Assembly (NCBI RefSeq): GCF_000170755.1
Contig: NZ_ABCK01000001.1
Coordinates: 248,001-312,000 of the forward strand
Direction: 5' to 3'
Length of the DNA stretch: 64,000 nucleotides
Source: Lentisphaera araneosa HTCC2155
GTDB taxonomy: Bacteria; Verrucomicrobiota; Lentisphaeria; Lentisphaerales; Lentisphaeraceae
Shown here: one piece after another, positions 26,698 to 36,439 of the stretch
Layout of the letters: every line of letters begins with the position of its first letter
Position numbering within the stretch: position 1 is the first letter of the stretch
Notes under the pieces: model-generated
What the model was told of the DNA's origin: nothing
The model's database searches: none
Seen by the model: the letters and a program-made list of their open reading frames with translations, nothing else
Translations under genes and position numbers: made by a program

Positions 26698-27417
26698 TTA
26701 TTTCGTGTGATCCCATTTGGTTCCTGTTTCATCTCCTGTATCCCAAGGATTGCGCAAACCATTATAAGTTTGAGCAAAGCTCAAAGTCTTCACAGAACTA
26801 TCCACCATAAGGTAATTCAACTTATATCCTTGGTGATTCCAATAATTAGAATCATCAATCACATCTTTTAAATCTTCTGCACGAATAGCCACTCTTGCCC
26901 AAGCCCCTTTGGTGTTTTCTGTATGATGATAATCAAACAGTGCAATCGTATCTGAACTCTGACCAACGTTCTCCAATGGAACCGACCAGCCCGAACCACT
27001 CGTTAAACCCAATTTATTGTTGGGCAACACTTTGATTCCTTGATTAAGACTATAGGAACGGTTTGTACGATTTGCATTGGAGCTTTGATTATCATTTAAA
27101 GGACACTCATAGAGTGCGAACTCACCAATTGCAGCACCATTAACCTCATCTTCAGTCAATTGGCGTCCATCATAATCACTTCCCAATCTATCGTCCCATG
27201 CGTTTGGATCATTAGACGCGATAAAATACATGTCATTATCACTGGAATACATAAATAACAAAGAGCCCAATTGGCGTTGATTACTCTTGCAAACTGAGCT
27301 TTGTGAAGTTTTTCTTGCTTTACTGAGCGCGGGTAAAATAAAACTCGCGAGGATACCGATAATAGCTATCACCACAAGTAACTCAATCAGTGAAAAAGAT
27401 TTCGTTTTTCTATTCAT
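26698..27417 (-). CDS. Prepilin-like H-X9-DG family protein
   Basis: A 239-residue protein with the prepilin motif [20 protein letters not shown] near residue 7. Family features: NAWDDRLGSDYDGRQLT, ALYECPLND, NRSYSLNQG, and an end reading GTKWDHTK that varies the TMWD ending of its paralogues. The start has GAGGATAA upstream. It lies 76 bp after the acetylesterase on the same strand and has nearly the same promoter block. Confidence 0.9.
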   Translation of the reverse strand: MNRKTKSFSLIELLVVIAIIGILASFILPALSKARKTSQSSVCKSNQRQLGSLLFMYSSDNDMYFIASNDPNAWDDRLGSDYDGRQLTEDEVNGAAIGEFALYECPLNDNQSSNANRTNRSYSLNQGIKVLPNNKLGLTSGSGWSVPLENVGQSSDTIALFDYHHTENTKGAWARVAIRAEDLKDVIDDSNYWNHQGYKLNYLMVDSSVKTLSFAQTYNGLRNPWDTGDETGTKWDHTK

Positions 27418-27447
27418 AATTTATCCTCTATTTAATTTATATAATAG

Positions 27448-27480
27448 ATGACTCAAGCACAAGTAAGTTTTTCTCAGCAT
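27448..27480 (-). promoter_or_regulatory. Promoter-like block upstream of the prepilin gene
   Basis: The minus strand reads ATGCTGAGAAAAA, 8 bases, then TGCTTGAGTCAT, 31 bp before the ATG. The same two boxes with a 7-base gap lie upstream of the acetylesterase at 28937-28968. Placement fits a promoter, perhaps for an ECF sigma factor. Confidence 0.45.
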
Positions 27481-27493
27481 AAAAGAAAAAAAA

Positions 27494-28909
27494 TTATTCT
27501 TTCCATCGATCACTGCGAAATAAACTCACTGGCAATGAAGATACCCCAGCTAGGTTGAGTGGAAAATCTGCCGATTTGTTCGTCCAGCCATAGCGAATTG
27601 CCACGGCTTTATCTATTTCATCCGCACGAACAATTAGAACTTTCCCCTTAATTTCACCTTTTGCATGATAAAAAATTTGATTTTCACTCGCTAATTCTAA
27701 GCCCTTTAATTCTTCGCCTTTTTGTATTTTGAGCTCTTGGTCAAACTCGATAATAGCCTTTTTTCCCTGAAAGTTAATCTTCATAACTCGGGGACCCGTA
27801 CAAAGCACTTCTTTCTTGCCGTAAGTTCTATTTAAAGCCAGCAAAGCCAAACGCTTACCCACATCATGTTTGTTTTTGGGATGTAGATTTTTCCAATCAC
27901 CCACATCATTAATCACTGCAACACCTAAGTTTTTCAATTCATCCTGCATCAAGTATTGACTTTCGCGAAGTTGATTAGAAGTAAAAAGCATTTTCCCATA
28001 ATCAAAGGGGGCAATCTGCACGTAATAAAAAGGAAAATCTCCCTGGCCCCACTGATCGCGCCATTCACTTATCAATCTCTTCAAAAGGTCTTTGTATTGA
28101 CTGCCCTGACGACGATTAGCTTCCCCTTGATACCAAAGTACTCCTTTGATTTTAAAGCCGATTAGTGGCTTCAACATCGTGTTATACAGAGCTGCAATCG
28201 AACGATTGGCTGTGAACCTTTCCCCCGCTTTAATATTATTTAAAAAATTCCTCATAAGTTTTTCAGTCTGAGCTTCTTTCAGCAACTCATTCTCACTCAT
28301 CCAGCATTCAATGCGACTCCCTCCTACGGCACAATGTATCAAGCCTATGGGAACATCTATATCCTGCTGTAGACGCAAAGCAAAGTTTAAACCAACCCCA
28401 CTAAAAGCGACACTATTTTTCGGTGTACATGGCGACCATGACATCCCGACTTTGACATCCCTATTTAAATCAGCTTTCGATACCGACATAAGTTCAGCAC
28501 TTTCTTTCACCATGAAGAGTCGTATTTTATTCTCCATGCCTTGTACGTTTTTGGCGTAGGCGCCCGCACGCCAGGCCATATTGGACTGACCGCTACACAA
28601 CCAAACATCCCCAACCATCACATCTTTCAAATGAACTTTTTTGCTGTCCGTTGCTAGCTTTAATTCAAAAGGGCCACCGGCTAAACCTGGTTCAAACAAT
28701 ATTTTCCACAAACCATTTACGGATTTTGTCGTGAAATTTTTCCCTCTAAACTGAAGCTTCACTAATTCGCCTTCTGCGGCTTTACCCCAAATAATCGTTG
28801 ACTCTCCCCTCTGCAGTACCATGTGATCTGAAAAAACTTTGCTAAGACTTAATGTTCCTGCAAAAATTGAGTTCACTGCTACGAGCCCTAATAAAATAAT
28901 TTTTTTCAT
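27494..28909 (-). CDS. Sialate O-acetylesterase-type carbohydrate esterase
   Basis: A 471-residue secreted protein (signal peptide near residues 1-17). SGNH-type esterase motifs: VWLCSGQSNMAW near 103 (nucleophile Ser in GQSNM), KGVLWYQGEANRRQGSQYKD near 258, and NLHPKNKHDVGKRLALLAL near 345 with the catalytic His region. Family members remove acetyl groups from sialic acid or other sugars; here a xylan or algal-sugar substrate is more likely. Divergent from an ECF sigma gene at 29054. Confidence 0.88.
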   Translation of the reverse strand: MKKIILLGLVAVNSIFAGTLSLSKVFSDHMVLQRGESTIIWGKAAEGELVKLQFRGKNFTTKSVNGLWKILFEPGLAGGPFELKLATDSKKVHLKDVMVGDVWLCSGQSNMAWRAGAYAKNVQGMENKIRLFMVKESAELMSVSKADLNRDVKVGMSWSPCTPKNSVAFSGVGLNFALRLQQDIDVPIGLIHCAVGGSRIECWMSENELLKEAQTEKLMRNFLNNIKAGERFTANRSIAALYNTMLKPLIGFKIKGVLWYQGEANRRQGSQYKDLLKRLISEWRDQWGQGDFPFYYVQIAPFDYGKMLFTSNQLRESQYLMQDELKNLGVAVINDVGDWKNLHPKNKHDVGKRLALLALNRTYGKKEVLCTGPRVMKINFQGKKAIIEFDQELKIQKGEELKGLELASENQIFYHAKGEIKGKVLIVRADEIDKAVAIRYGWTNKSADFPLNLAGVSSLPVSLFRSDRWKE

Positions 28910-28936
28910 TTTTTCTCCAAGTTAAGCTTTCCCCAT

Positions 28937-28968
28937 ATGACTCAAGCATCCTCGATTTTTCTCAGCAT
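28937..28968 (-). promoter_or_regulatory. Promoter-like block upstream of the acetylesterase
   Basis: The minus strand reads ATGCTGAGAAAAA, 7 bases, then TGCTTGAGTCAT, 28 bp before the start codon. It is the twin of the block at 27448-27480 and lies about 85 bp from the divergent sigma-factor gene. Confidence 0.45.
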
Positions 28969-29053
28969 GATAAAATTTAATCTCAGTTAGATTTCATTTA
29001 TTTGCTTTGTTGTTCTTCTTAAGCTTTCTTAAAATAAACATGTGAGATCATAA

Positions 29054-29650
29054 ATGGACCCCTATGCAACAAGACGGACACTGATACTCCGAGTCAAAGA
29101 TCAGTACGACGAAAAGGCCTGGGAGGAATTTGCCGAAATATATAGTCGTTACATCTATGCCATTATTCGCAACATGAATATTTCCGCTAATCATGCTGAC
29201 GATATTCTGCAGCAAGTTATGATGAAACTTTGGAAGCGTCTTCCCCACATGGATACAGATGAAATTCGCCGCTTCCGAAACTATTTAAGTAAGTGTACAA
29301 AAAACTGTGTTTTGACTTTTATTGAAAAACGCAAAGGTATTTTAGAGCGAGAATCAAAAGCATGCACAGATGCCAGCGTAAGCTATCTCAACAATATTAA
29401 ACTCAATGATATTGAAGAAATCTCCCAAAGAGAATGGCAAATCCATATCACTCATCTGGCTTTTGAAGAATTGGAAAAAAACTATCCAAAAGAATCGATT
29501 GATGTTTTACGCTTGGCTTTAGAAGGTTTTAATGTAGATGAAATCACCGAAAGATTAGACCTCGACCTGAAGAAGGTTTATAATCTTCGTTTTAGGATGA
29601 AAGAACGCTTTGCTAATGAAGTAAATAAATTACGCTGTGAACTTGAGTGA
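29054..29650 (+). CDS. ECF-type RNA polymerase sigma factor
   Basis: A 198-residue protein. Region 2: EEFAEIYSRYIYAIIRNM and HADDILQQVMMKLWKRLP. Region 4: YPKESIDVLRLALEGFNVDE with LKKVYNLRFRMKERF. Resembles the planctomycete-type sigma factors that are associated with protein kinases. Its stop is directly followed, without any gap, by the stop of the kinase gene on the other strand. Confidence 0.9.
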   Translation: MDPYATRRTLILRVKDQYDEKAWEEFAEIYSRYIYAIIRNMNISANHADDILQQVMMKLWKRLPHMDTDEIRRFRNYLSKCTKNCVLTFIEKRKGILERESKACTDASVSYLNNIKLNDIEEISQREWQIHITHLAFEELEKNYPKESIDVLRLALEGFNVDEITERLDLDLKKVYNLRFRMKERFANEVNKLRCELE

Positions 29651-32047
29651 TTAAGGCAAGTAGTCAAAGCTATTTAATTTGCCCATAATAGGCTGTCCAA
29701 ATTCATTGTGAGAATCGACTCGCCAGTAATAAGTTCCTGGTGACTCTAAGTTAAAAAAATAAAAGTTATTTTCACTATCAGAAATCAAATCTTCCTGGCG
29801 AAGGGCTTTATCCTGTGAAATATAAATTCTGTAGCGCATCGTCTTATTGCGCGGAACCCAAGATATTCGCAACTTCGATTTATTCACTTTTATGCCATTC
29901 TGAGGATATTTAAAAAGTAGCTCCGAGCCTTTGCGACGAATAAACTTCACCTTTGGACAAAGAGCTCTTATCTCTTCATCACTTAAGGGTAAATCATGGT
30001 ACACAAGTTCACAAAACAAACGAGGGATTATGGCTCTAATCGTATGTGGGCTAGCTCTTTTCATCATATTAATATTGATGATTTTTACCGATAAACCTGT
30101 GTATGCATCTAATTGGTTATCATCTATTTCACCAAAGTCAAAATAATCGAGATCAAGATTATAGAGTAGATTTAAACGGCGGTCATAAACAGGTATGGGT
30201 AAGAGAAAGCTCTTAAATACTTTATTCGTCTGATTCATACCAAATTGCTGTTTTCCATAAACAAAATATTTAAATTCTTCTCTGGGAAAGTCTTTGTAAC
30301 GCATGCCATTTAGGTGCAATAAGGGGTAGTAAGTCATATTCATTAACTCTTCTCGACTGAGTTTGCGATTGCGCTTTATGTAATAATAAAAAGCATAATA
30401 ACCCAAGACTCTTTCATGACCTGGGATTTGACTCAAAAACTTAGTAAATTGCTCTGCAGTTAATTTAACTTTATTGCCCTTCTTTATCTTTAACCAATTA
30501 CGATTAATTGCTTCCGCTTTCAAATAAGGCTGAGTAACTTCTATTTGAGAAAAACATTGCTCGGCTTCATAAAAGTTGAGAAGAACAAAGTGCAGTAAGC
30601 CCTTGTATTCTAAAAACTCACGTCTTAATTCAAGTGATATTTCTCCCTGTAACTCTTTTTCGATGCGCTCAATTCTTTCCGTCGCATCCAAATAGTTTCT
30701 ATTTTTATTCCACGTTAAAACTTGTTCTTGCAAATTAATCGAGAGCATTTCGCGTTCGCGCATTTCGTGTTTATAAAGTGCTAAATTCTGCTCAGCATTT
30801 TTCCTCGCGACTTGAGCTTGCTCCTCAGCTTCCAACGCTTTATTTCTTGCCTCAACAGCCTCTAATCTAGACTCGTCCGCCAAGCTCTTTTGCCGTTCTT
30901 TTTCACGAAATGCCGAGAACAACAAAGCCGCTGAAAATACACTGACCAAACTAATACTTGTTACAACTCTCGTATTTCTCTTAACGAGGAGCGTTAACTC
31001 TTTTATAAAACCCGCATTTTCAGCTTTAGTAGTAAAGCCTGATAGATAACGGCTCACTTCATCACGTAAATTTAAAACTGATTGATAGCGTTTTTCAACA
31101 TCCAAGTCGAGTGCTTTGTGACAAACGGCTTCTAGACTCAATGGAATCTGCACTTGCGGGGCTCGCAAGCTGGCGGCTTGAATTGGTTCTTCACAAACTT
31201 TTTCGCGAAGTTCATTAATATCACTCACTTCAACTGTTCTCTGGTAAGTCAACATTGAATAAAGCAAGGCACCTAATGAGTATATATCTGCCGTCACCTG
31301 CGTTCGTTCGCCCTTGATTTGCTCGGGCGCCATATAAGCTGGTGTCCCTTTTATTTGAGCTTTTTGCGTTATATCATTGAGCAGTTCAGAATCCATCTTG
31401 ACTTCAAAACCAAGTTCTTCTTCTGGCTGATTAGTGCTCATCACTTGAGCTAAGCCCCAATCACAGAGTAAAACCTGACCATAATCCCCTACTTTAATAT
31501 TGGCTGGTTTTACATCCAAGTGAAGTACAGAACGCGAATGAGCATAAGCAAGAGCATCACAAACCTTGATAAAGATCTGTAACAAATGATTGAGTGGGTA
31601 AAGTTCTTTGTATTTCAACTCATTATTGCGCAGTCCGCAAATTATATCTTCTAAACTATCTCCTTCAGCGTATTCCATCGTAAAATAGGGTTGACCACAT
31701 TCATCTAAATCGACGTCATACACGGTCATAATATTGGGGTGCTGCAATTGGGAAGTTATACGTGCTTCTCGCAAAAACGATTCTTTATCCGCTTCGTTTT
31801 GGATTTCTAAGCTCTTGGCCAAGGCGACTTTGCGATCTCCGCAAACATCCTTTACAGCAAAGATTTTTTTCTCTCCACCCGAATCAATAAAGACTTGCTC
31901 TGTATAACGCTGCTTTTTTACGAGTAAACTTTCGTAGATCGGATAAACCTTCTCAACTCCTCTTTCTTCAGCATAAAATTCTCCAAAAGATTTATTTCTC
32001 TTTTGAAAATCGTCTTCAAAGTTATTTCTCTTCGATTTTTTATTCAC
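29651..32047 (-). CDS. Membrane Ser/Thr protein kinase with C-terminal fibronectin-like end
   Basis: A 798-residue protein. Kinase domain at residues about 50-340: Gly-rich part GGEKKIFAV, beta-3 lysine K78 in VALAKSL, catalytic loop HLDVKPAN at 176 (HLD in place of HRD), DWG at 196-198 (in place of DFG), and GTPAYMAPEQIKGE near 234. One membrane helix at 358-380, a charged coiled-coil (380-440), helical repeats, and a beta-sandwich-like end (YYWRVDSHNEFGQP). Likely partner of the convergent sigma factor; it could modify it or an anti-sigma. Of the three kinases in the window, only this one keeps the beta-3 lysine. Confidence 0.88.
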   Translation of the reverse strand: MNKKSKRNNFEDDFQKRNKSFGEFYAEERGVEKVYPIYESLLVKKQRYTEQVFIDSGGEKKIFAVKDVCGDRKVALAKSLEIQNEADKESFLREARITSQLQHPNIMTVYDVDLDECGQPYFTMEYAEGDSLEDIICGLRNNELKYKELYPLNHLLQIFIKVCDALAYAHSRSVLHLDVKPANIKVGDYGQVLLCDWGLAQVMSTNQPEEELGFEVKMDSELLNDITQKAQIKGTPAYMAPEQIKGERTQVTADIYSLGALLYSMLTYQRTVEVSDINELREKVCEEPIQAASLRAPQVQIPLSLEAVCHKALDLDVEKRYQSVLNLRDEVSRYLSGFTTKAENAGFIKELTLLVKRNTRVVTSISLVSVFSAALLFSAFREKERQKSLADESRLEAVEARNKALEAEEQAQVARKNAEQNLALYKHEMREREMLSINLQEQVLTWNKNRNYLDATERIERIEKELQGEISLELRREFLEYKGLLHFVLLNFYEAEQCFSQIEVTQPYLKAEAINRNWLKIKKGNKVKLTAEQFTKFLSQIPGHERVLGYYAFYYYIKRNRKLSREELMNMTYYPLLHLNGMRYKDFPREEFKYFVYGKQQFGMNQTNKVFKSFLLPIPVYDRRLNLLYNLDLDYFDFGEIDDNQLDAYTGLSVKIININMMKRASPHTIRAIIPRLFCELVYHDLPLSDEEIRALCPKVKFIRRKGSELLFKYPQNGIKVNKSKLRISWVPRNKTMRYRIYISQDKALRQEDLISDSENNFYFFNLESPGTYYWRVDSHNEFGQPIMGKLNSFDYLP

Positions 32048-32187
32048 GTTATCACCAAGTTTACCTATGATAACTAATACATAATCGTTTTAGCTCATTC
32101 AACAAAATACTTAAAAGAATGTTTTATTTATTGAGAAATTGTATACTTCACTCGAGTCTTAATCCTTTAAACAAGCAAAGGATAAGC

Positions 32188-32763
32188 ATGATCAAATATT
32201 TTCTAACTCTCATTTTCATTAGCCTCATCACCCTTCAAGGCCAAGAGCTCTTAAAAGACGCCAGTTTCAAAAAGGCGGATAAATACTGGTTTATGAAAAA
32301 GACTAATGAATACAAACAGGTGAAGGAGTCCTTTAAAAAAGGCATTTTTAGTACCGAAACAAAACACAGTTCCGAAGCGCCCTATTATTTTTTATTAAGT
32401 CAAACAAAACTAAGTGTCGGAAAATACTACCGTTTCACCTTTTCTATTAAAGCAAAAGGCGAAGGTGATCTAAGCGTTTGCTACAGGAACATCAATGATG
32501 TATTTAATAAAAAGCCCGGAAAGAAGGGACGTAAGCTAGCCATAATGGGACTTAAACAAACCTTTTCCCCAGATAATACTTGGCAGACTTACGAATGCTA
32601 TTTCCAAGCTCAAGAAAACCCCACGAGTGGATACATTGATTGCCTGTGCTTAATGATGGGGGCCTACACAGGAGACATTCAATTTAAAGACCTCTCCTTA
32701 GAAGAAGCTCAAAATCCGCCCGAAATCAAAAACGTGAAATTTGGCCTCATTCAGAAAAAGTAA
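32188..32763 (+). CDS. Secreted protein with carbohydrate-binding-like fold, unknown
   Basis: Starts at ATG 32188 (AAGGA upstream); an upstream extension to 32119 is less likely. 191 residues with a signal peptide, then a beta-rich body: ELLKDASFKKADKYWFMKK at the mature start, VGKYYRFTFSIKAKGEGDLS near 95 and DNTWQTYECYFQAQEN near 137. This layout resembles CenC-type carbohydrate-binding domains (jelly roll), but sugar binding is not shown. Divergent from the kinase, and convergent with the DUF1592 gene 3 bp downstream. Confidence 0.6.
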   Translation: MIKYFLTLIFISLITLQGQELLKDASFKKADKYWFMKKTNEYKQVKESFKKGIFSTETKHSSEAPYYFLLSQTKLSVGKYYRFTFSIKAKGEGDLSVCYRNINDVFNKKPGKKGRKLAIMGLKQTFSPDNTWQTYECYFQAQENPTSGYIDCLCLMMGAYTGDIQFKDLSLEEAQNPPEIKNVKFGLIQKK

Positions 32764-32765
32764 TT

Positions 32766-35144
32766 TTATTTTAGTGCAAAGGACTTTGAGCGCAATAACT
32801 CAATGAGGATGTCGCGCATCAACCAACCACGATCCTTAGTTTTTGCGATAATCGCATCTACGGCATTGTGATCACTGCGGCTTAATGGACGACCGAGAGC
32901 AAAGGACATGAGCTCACTACAAAAGCTGTGGGCGAGCTCTTCTTCTTTACTCAGCATATAAGCCTTCAGACCTGCCATGCCGGCGATTTCAAAACCATCA
33001 TGAGTTTTTGATTGAGTTTCTATCTTTAAATTTCCTTTGAGCTGATTTCTGACTTTACGATGAAGACCAGATCCATAATCTTTTCTGTATAAACCGATGG
33101 GATCGTAATGTTCGAGGCTTAAACCCAAGGGGTCAATTTTGCGATGACAGGAATGACAATCAGGGTTTTGACTATGTTTGTTGAGTATATCTTTTACGGA
33201 GCTCGCTCCTCGGGTATCATTATCCAAAGCCATGACATCATCAGGGGCTGGTGGCGGTGGATCACCTAAGAATTTATCTAAAAGCCAAATCCCTCGCATG
33301 ATGGGGGAACTCTCGACTCCATTTGAGGTGGTGGTCAATAAACTCCCCTGACCTAATAAGCCGCCACGTTGAGAATCGCTTGGCAAACTGACTTTTTTGA
33401 ACTCATTTCCTAAGTCATCAGTCGGGAGTGAATAAAGCTCCGCCAAAGCTTGATTTAAAAAAGTATAATTTGTATCCACTAAATCAGAGATGGGACGATT
33501 TTCCTTTAAGAGATAGGAAATAAAATGAAAGGTTTGTTGACGATAAAGTTCTCGCATATTTAAACTATAATACTTCTTATAACGCGTCGGATCTGGTGCC
33601 ATTTCATCCATATTATCCAAGTTCATCCACTGAATTGTAAAACGACGAACGAATCGTTCAAACTGAGGCTGTTGCATCATCCAATAAATCCCCTTCGCCA
33701 AAGTTGTCGGCTTTTGCTCGAGGGTACTCGAGAGCTTAATCATTTTTGAGGTGGGATTAGAACTCCACATAAAATAAGCTAAACGTTCGGCGAGTTGCGG
33801 ATTGCGACCGCCATCGGCTGGAGGTTGATTGATAAATAAGAATCTAGGTGAAACTAAAGTAGTGACCATCGTCATTCGTAGGGCTTCTAATCGATCATTT
33901 CCCTGCTGAATCATTTGATCATAATAATCACAGACTTGTTGGTATTGCTCTTTACTCGCACGACCTCTGTAGGCCCTTATCATAAAGCGTTTGATAACTT
34001 CCTTACTTTTCGCATCATCTGCCAAGGAGTAGTCACCTGCAAAGTAATGATTAATGCTGGGGCTTGGCCATTCATCCAATTGGGGGCCTTTCACTTTTAT
34101 TCCATGAATTCGAATTCCTGGCCCGGGATACGACAAATCATTTTTGACAAGTTTTTGCTTAAAAGCTTTTTTAATGCCTCCATAACTAGGACCCGAACCG
34201 AACTCCAGGTGAATTTTATGCCCTTTCTCTAAGTAGACTCTTTTGCGATAAACTTTTCTTGGGGATTTTAAATTGATTTTATCTATGAAAAAGTAGGAAG
34301 GATTGAGCCCTGGCAAGATTTCGCTTCTATGTCCCGTTAAATGTAATTCATGAAAATTATTTTTTCTAAAGCGCTCAGTTAATTGATCCAAGAACTTCAT
34401 ACCAGATGGCTGAATTCCCTTAGCCTCTGCATCGACTTCAAATTCATAATAACCATCCGCGTCCACGATCCATTTTAGATGCGCCTTGGAAGTATGCCAA
34501 GTAAAACGTAATTCCATCCATTTATCCTTATGAATGCCTTGGTGCCCGCCCATCTTCATATCTTTCATTAAGAAATTATGCTTTTTGACTTCTGGTTTGA
34601 TTCCCGGACGAATTTTATAATAAACGGCTCCTAATGCCCCATCGATAAATTCATTTATGGCTTCCTCGGAAAATATTTGGTCTTGTGAATGCGTATCATA
34701 TTTAGTCGCTACGGCAAGTTTGGGGATGTAGCGTCCTGGATCTAAAAACTTATTATTTATATCCAATAAATCGCTCACGGTGAGTTTAAACTCTTCACCT
34801 GTCATCAGGCGTGGTTGAGGTTTAAGTATCTTAAATTTTAACTTTGCCAAATTCTGTTCAATTGTATTCAGCAAGTAAGCTTTGTCATCAGCCTTTAATT
34901 GAGTCTCTTCTTCAGGGGGCATTTCATCTAATTGCAGGCTATCGAGAATTTTGTACCATTGTTCGGCTTGTTCTTCCGATTTCGCTGGCCATTGCAAGTT
35001 ATCGAGACGCATATCACCCTTTGTTGTAATCTCGTCATGACACTCGATACAGCGCTGCTCTAATAGACTATGAAGGCGTTTATCCATAGCGAATGCGGGT
35101 ATCGCAAAAAATAACAAAGTGATGAATAAGCTAAATTTGACCAT
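32766..35144 (-). CDS. DUF1592-type cytochrome-like protein (DUF1587/1592/1588/1585)
   Basis: A 792-residue secreted protein. An N-terminal haem c motif (CIECH) follows the signal peptide near residue 32. A central region has the DUF1592-like LAERLAYFMWSSNPTSKMIK, and a second CxxCH (CHSCHRKIDPLGLSLEHYD) lies near 630 in the DUF1588-like part. The end RSKSFALK is typical. Common in Planctomycetes, Verrucomicrobia and Lentisphaerae; biochemical role unknown, thought to be extracytoplasmic redox or carbohydrate-linked. It overlaps the end of the DUF1552 gene by 14 bp and is the second gene of that operon. Confidence 0.88.
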   Translation of the reverse strand: MVKFSLFITLLFFAIPAFAMDKRLHSLLEQRCIECHDEITTKGDMRLDNLQWPAKSEEQAEQWYKILDSLQLDEMPPEEETQLKADDKAYLLNTIEQNLAKLKFKILKPQPRLMTGEEFKLTVSDLLDINNKFLDPGRYIPKLAVATKYDTHSQDQIFSEEAINEFIDGALGAVYYKIRPGIKPEVKKHNFLMKDMKMGGHQGIHKDKWMELRFTWHTSKAHLKWIVDADGYYEFEVDAEAKGIQPSGMKFLDQLTERFRKNNFHELHLTGHRSEILPGLNPSYFFIDKINLKSPRKVYRKRVYLEKGHKIHLEFGSGPSYGGIKKAFKQKLVKNDLSYPGPGIRIHGIKVKGPQLDEWPSPSINHYFAGDYSLADDAKSKEVIKRFMIRAYRGRASKEQYQQVCDYYDQMIQQGNDRLEALRMTMVTTLVSPRFLFINQPPADGGRNPQLAERLAYFMWSSNPTSKMIKLSSTLEQKPTTLAKGIYWMMQQPQFERFVRRFTIQWMNLDNMDEMAPDPTRYKKYYSLNMRELYRQQTFHFISYLLKENRPISDLVDTNYTFLNQALAELYSLPTDDLGNEFKKVSLPSDSQRGGLLGQGSLLTTTSNGVESSPIMRGIWLLDKFLGDPPPPAPDDVMALDNDTRGASSVKDILNKHSQNPDCHSCHRKIDPLGLSLEHYDPIGLYRKDYGSGLHRKVRNQLKGNLKIETQSKTHDGFEIAGMAGLKAYMLSKEEELAHSFCSELMSFALGRPLSRSDHNAVDAIIAKTKDRGWLMRDILIELLRSKSFALK

Positions 35145-36357
35145 TTAAGTCCCCTCGATTATTGCCAAATTTATCTAGATAAACGCCAAGTTTATTCAAA
35201 ATCGTCACATAGGCATCCGAAAGGTTTTTCCCCTTCATATCAAGCACCCCTTGGGGTTTAAGTAAACCTCCAATCAAAATGGCAGGTAAGCGCTTGTTAC
35301 TATGATTATTAGCATCTCCCATTCCACTACCATAGATCATCGCACTTTGATCATACAGACTTTTGCCTGTCGCGGTTTCAGTCGCTTTCATCTGACTCAC
35401 AAAGTCATTAAAACATTTCACATTATGACTATCAATGAGGTAGAGTTGCTTAAGTCGATCGGGCTGATTGCCGTGATGAGTCAAACTATGGTAACCCGTA
35501 CTCACACCATCAATCGGAACTGCCGAAGGATTGGCGGGAATCCCCAGGGTAATAGCGCGGCTTTGATCAGTCATAAAGGCCAAGTGAATCAGTTCATAAT
35601 ACTCTTTTAAATAGCTAGCATTACTCATCAAGTTTGATGGCAACTTGTATGTGACTTGAGGCTTCTTAACATCTAACCAATTTGTTGATTCAGTAATTCT
35701 TTTTTCGACACCACGCACCCCATCCATATAAGAATCGATTATTTCGCCATCACGCTTCGTTCCAAAGCGTTTCATGCGTTTTGCTTGGCTATGAACAAAG
35801 TCCATCACAGAAGTTTTATTGGTGAGAATTTTTCTTCTCAATTCACGCCCTTTTTTACTTGGCTCCACAAAGAGTTTTCCATAGATCTCTTCGAGAGAAT
35901 AAATATTGCGCATGGGCTCCCCCTTGTCATTCCAGGATTGGTGCATTGTACCCGCACCGCCCATGGCAAGTTGTAGTGACTTATAGCGCGTATTAGGATT
36001 TGTTTCTTTAACGAATTTTTGGTCGATAGAAATATTTTTTTCGCGAAGTTGCTGAGCATTTTTCACTAGGTAACCGCTTAAGAAACTATGGACAGCGCCA
36101 TGACCTCCCTTGTGGGGGTGCTGAGTATTTAGTAAAACGGTCATGTCCTTTTTATGTGCTTCCATCGCACTCAAAACTCTACTCGAGCAAGGATTATCAT
36201 CCTTCGGGAAAAAATATCCTGGATGAACACCAAAGTTCAATGCAACGCATAGGAGCTTCTTGCTTCCATTACTGCTTTGCGCGGCTTCACTCTCGAGCGG
36301 AGGTAGCAAAAGACTCACCCCTGCTGCTTTTAAAAAACTTCGTCGATCAAAACTCAT
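35131..36357 (-). CDS. DUF1552 protein with twin-arginine signal
   Basis: A 408-residue protein. The N-terminus DRRSFLKAAGVSLLLPP is a Tat signal. Family motifs: HKGGHGAVHSFLSGY near 105, GVSTGYHSLTHHGNQPDRL near 285, and SAMIYGSGMGDANNHSNKRL near 340. Almost always paired with a DUF1592 gene, as here (14-bp overlap). Folded cofactor-bearing export is implied by the Tat signal, but the reaction is unknown. Confidence 0.88.
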   Translation of the reverse strand: MSFDRRSFLKAAGVSLLLPPLESEAAQSSNGSKKLLCVALNFGVHPGYFFPKDDNPCSSRVLSAMEAHKKDMTVLLNTQHPHKGGHGAVHSFLSGYLVKNAQQLREKNISIDQKFVKETNPNTRYKSLQLAMGGAGTMHQSWNDKGEPMRNIYSLEEIYGKLFVEPSKKGRELRRKILTNKTSVMDFVHSQAKRMKRFGTKRDGEIIDSYMDGVRGVEKRITESTNWLDVKKPQVTYKLPSNLMSNASYLKEYYELIHLAFMTDQSRAITLGIPANPSAVPIDGVSTGYHSLTHHGNQPDRLKQLYLIDSHNVKCFNDFVSQMKATETATGKSLYDQSAMIYGSGMGDANNHSNKRLPAILIGGLLKPQGVLDMKGKNLSDAYVTILNKLGVYLDKFGNNRGDLNGQI

Positions 36358-36439
36358 TTAAGCCTCTTTTTATCTTCTCTAATCAAAACTAGAACAAAGC
36401 TGAATCAGCTTTCTTTGGGCTCAATAATATTATTTTGAA

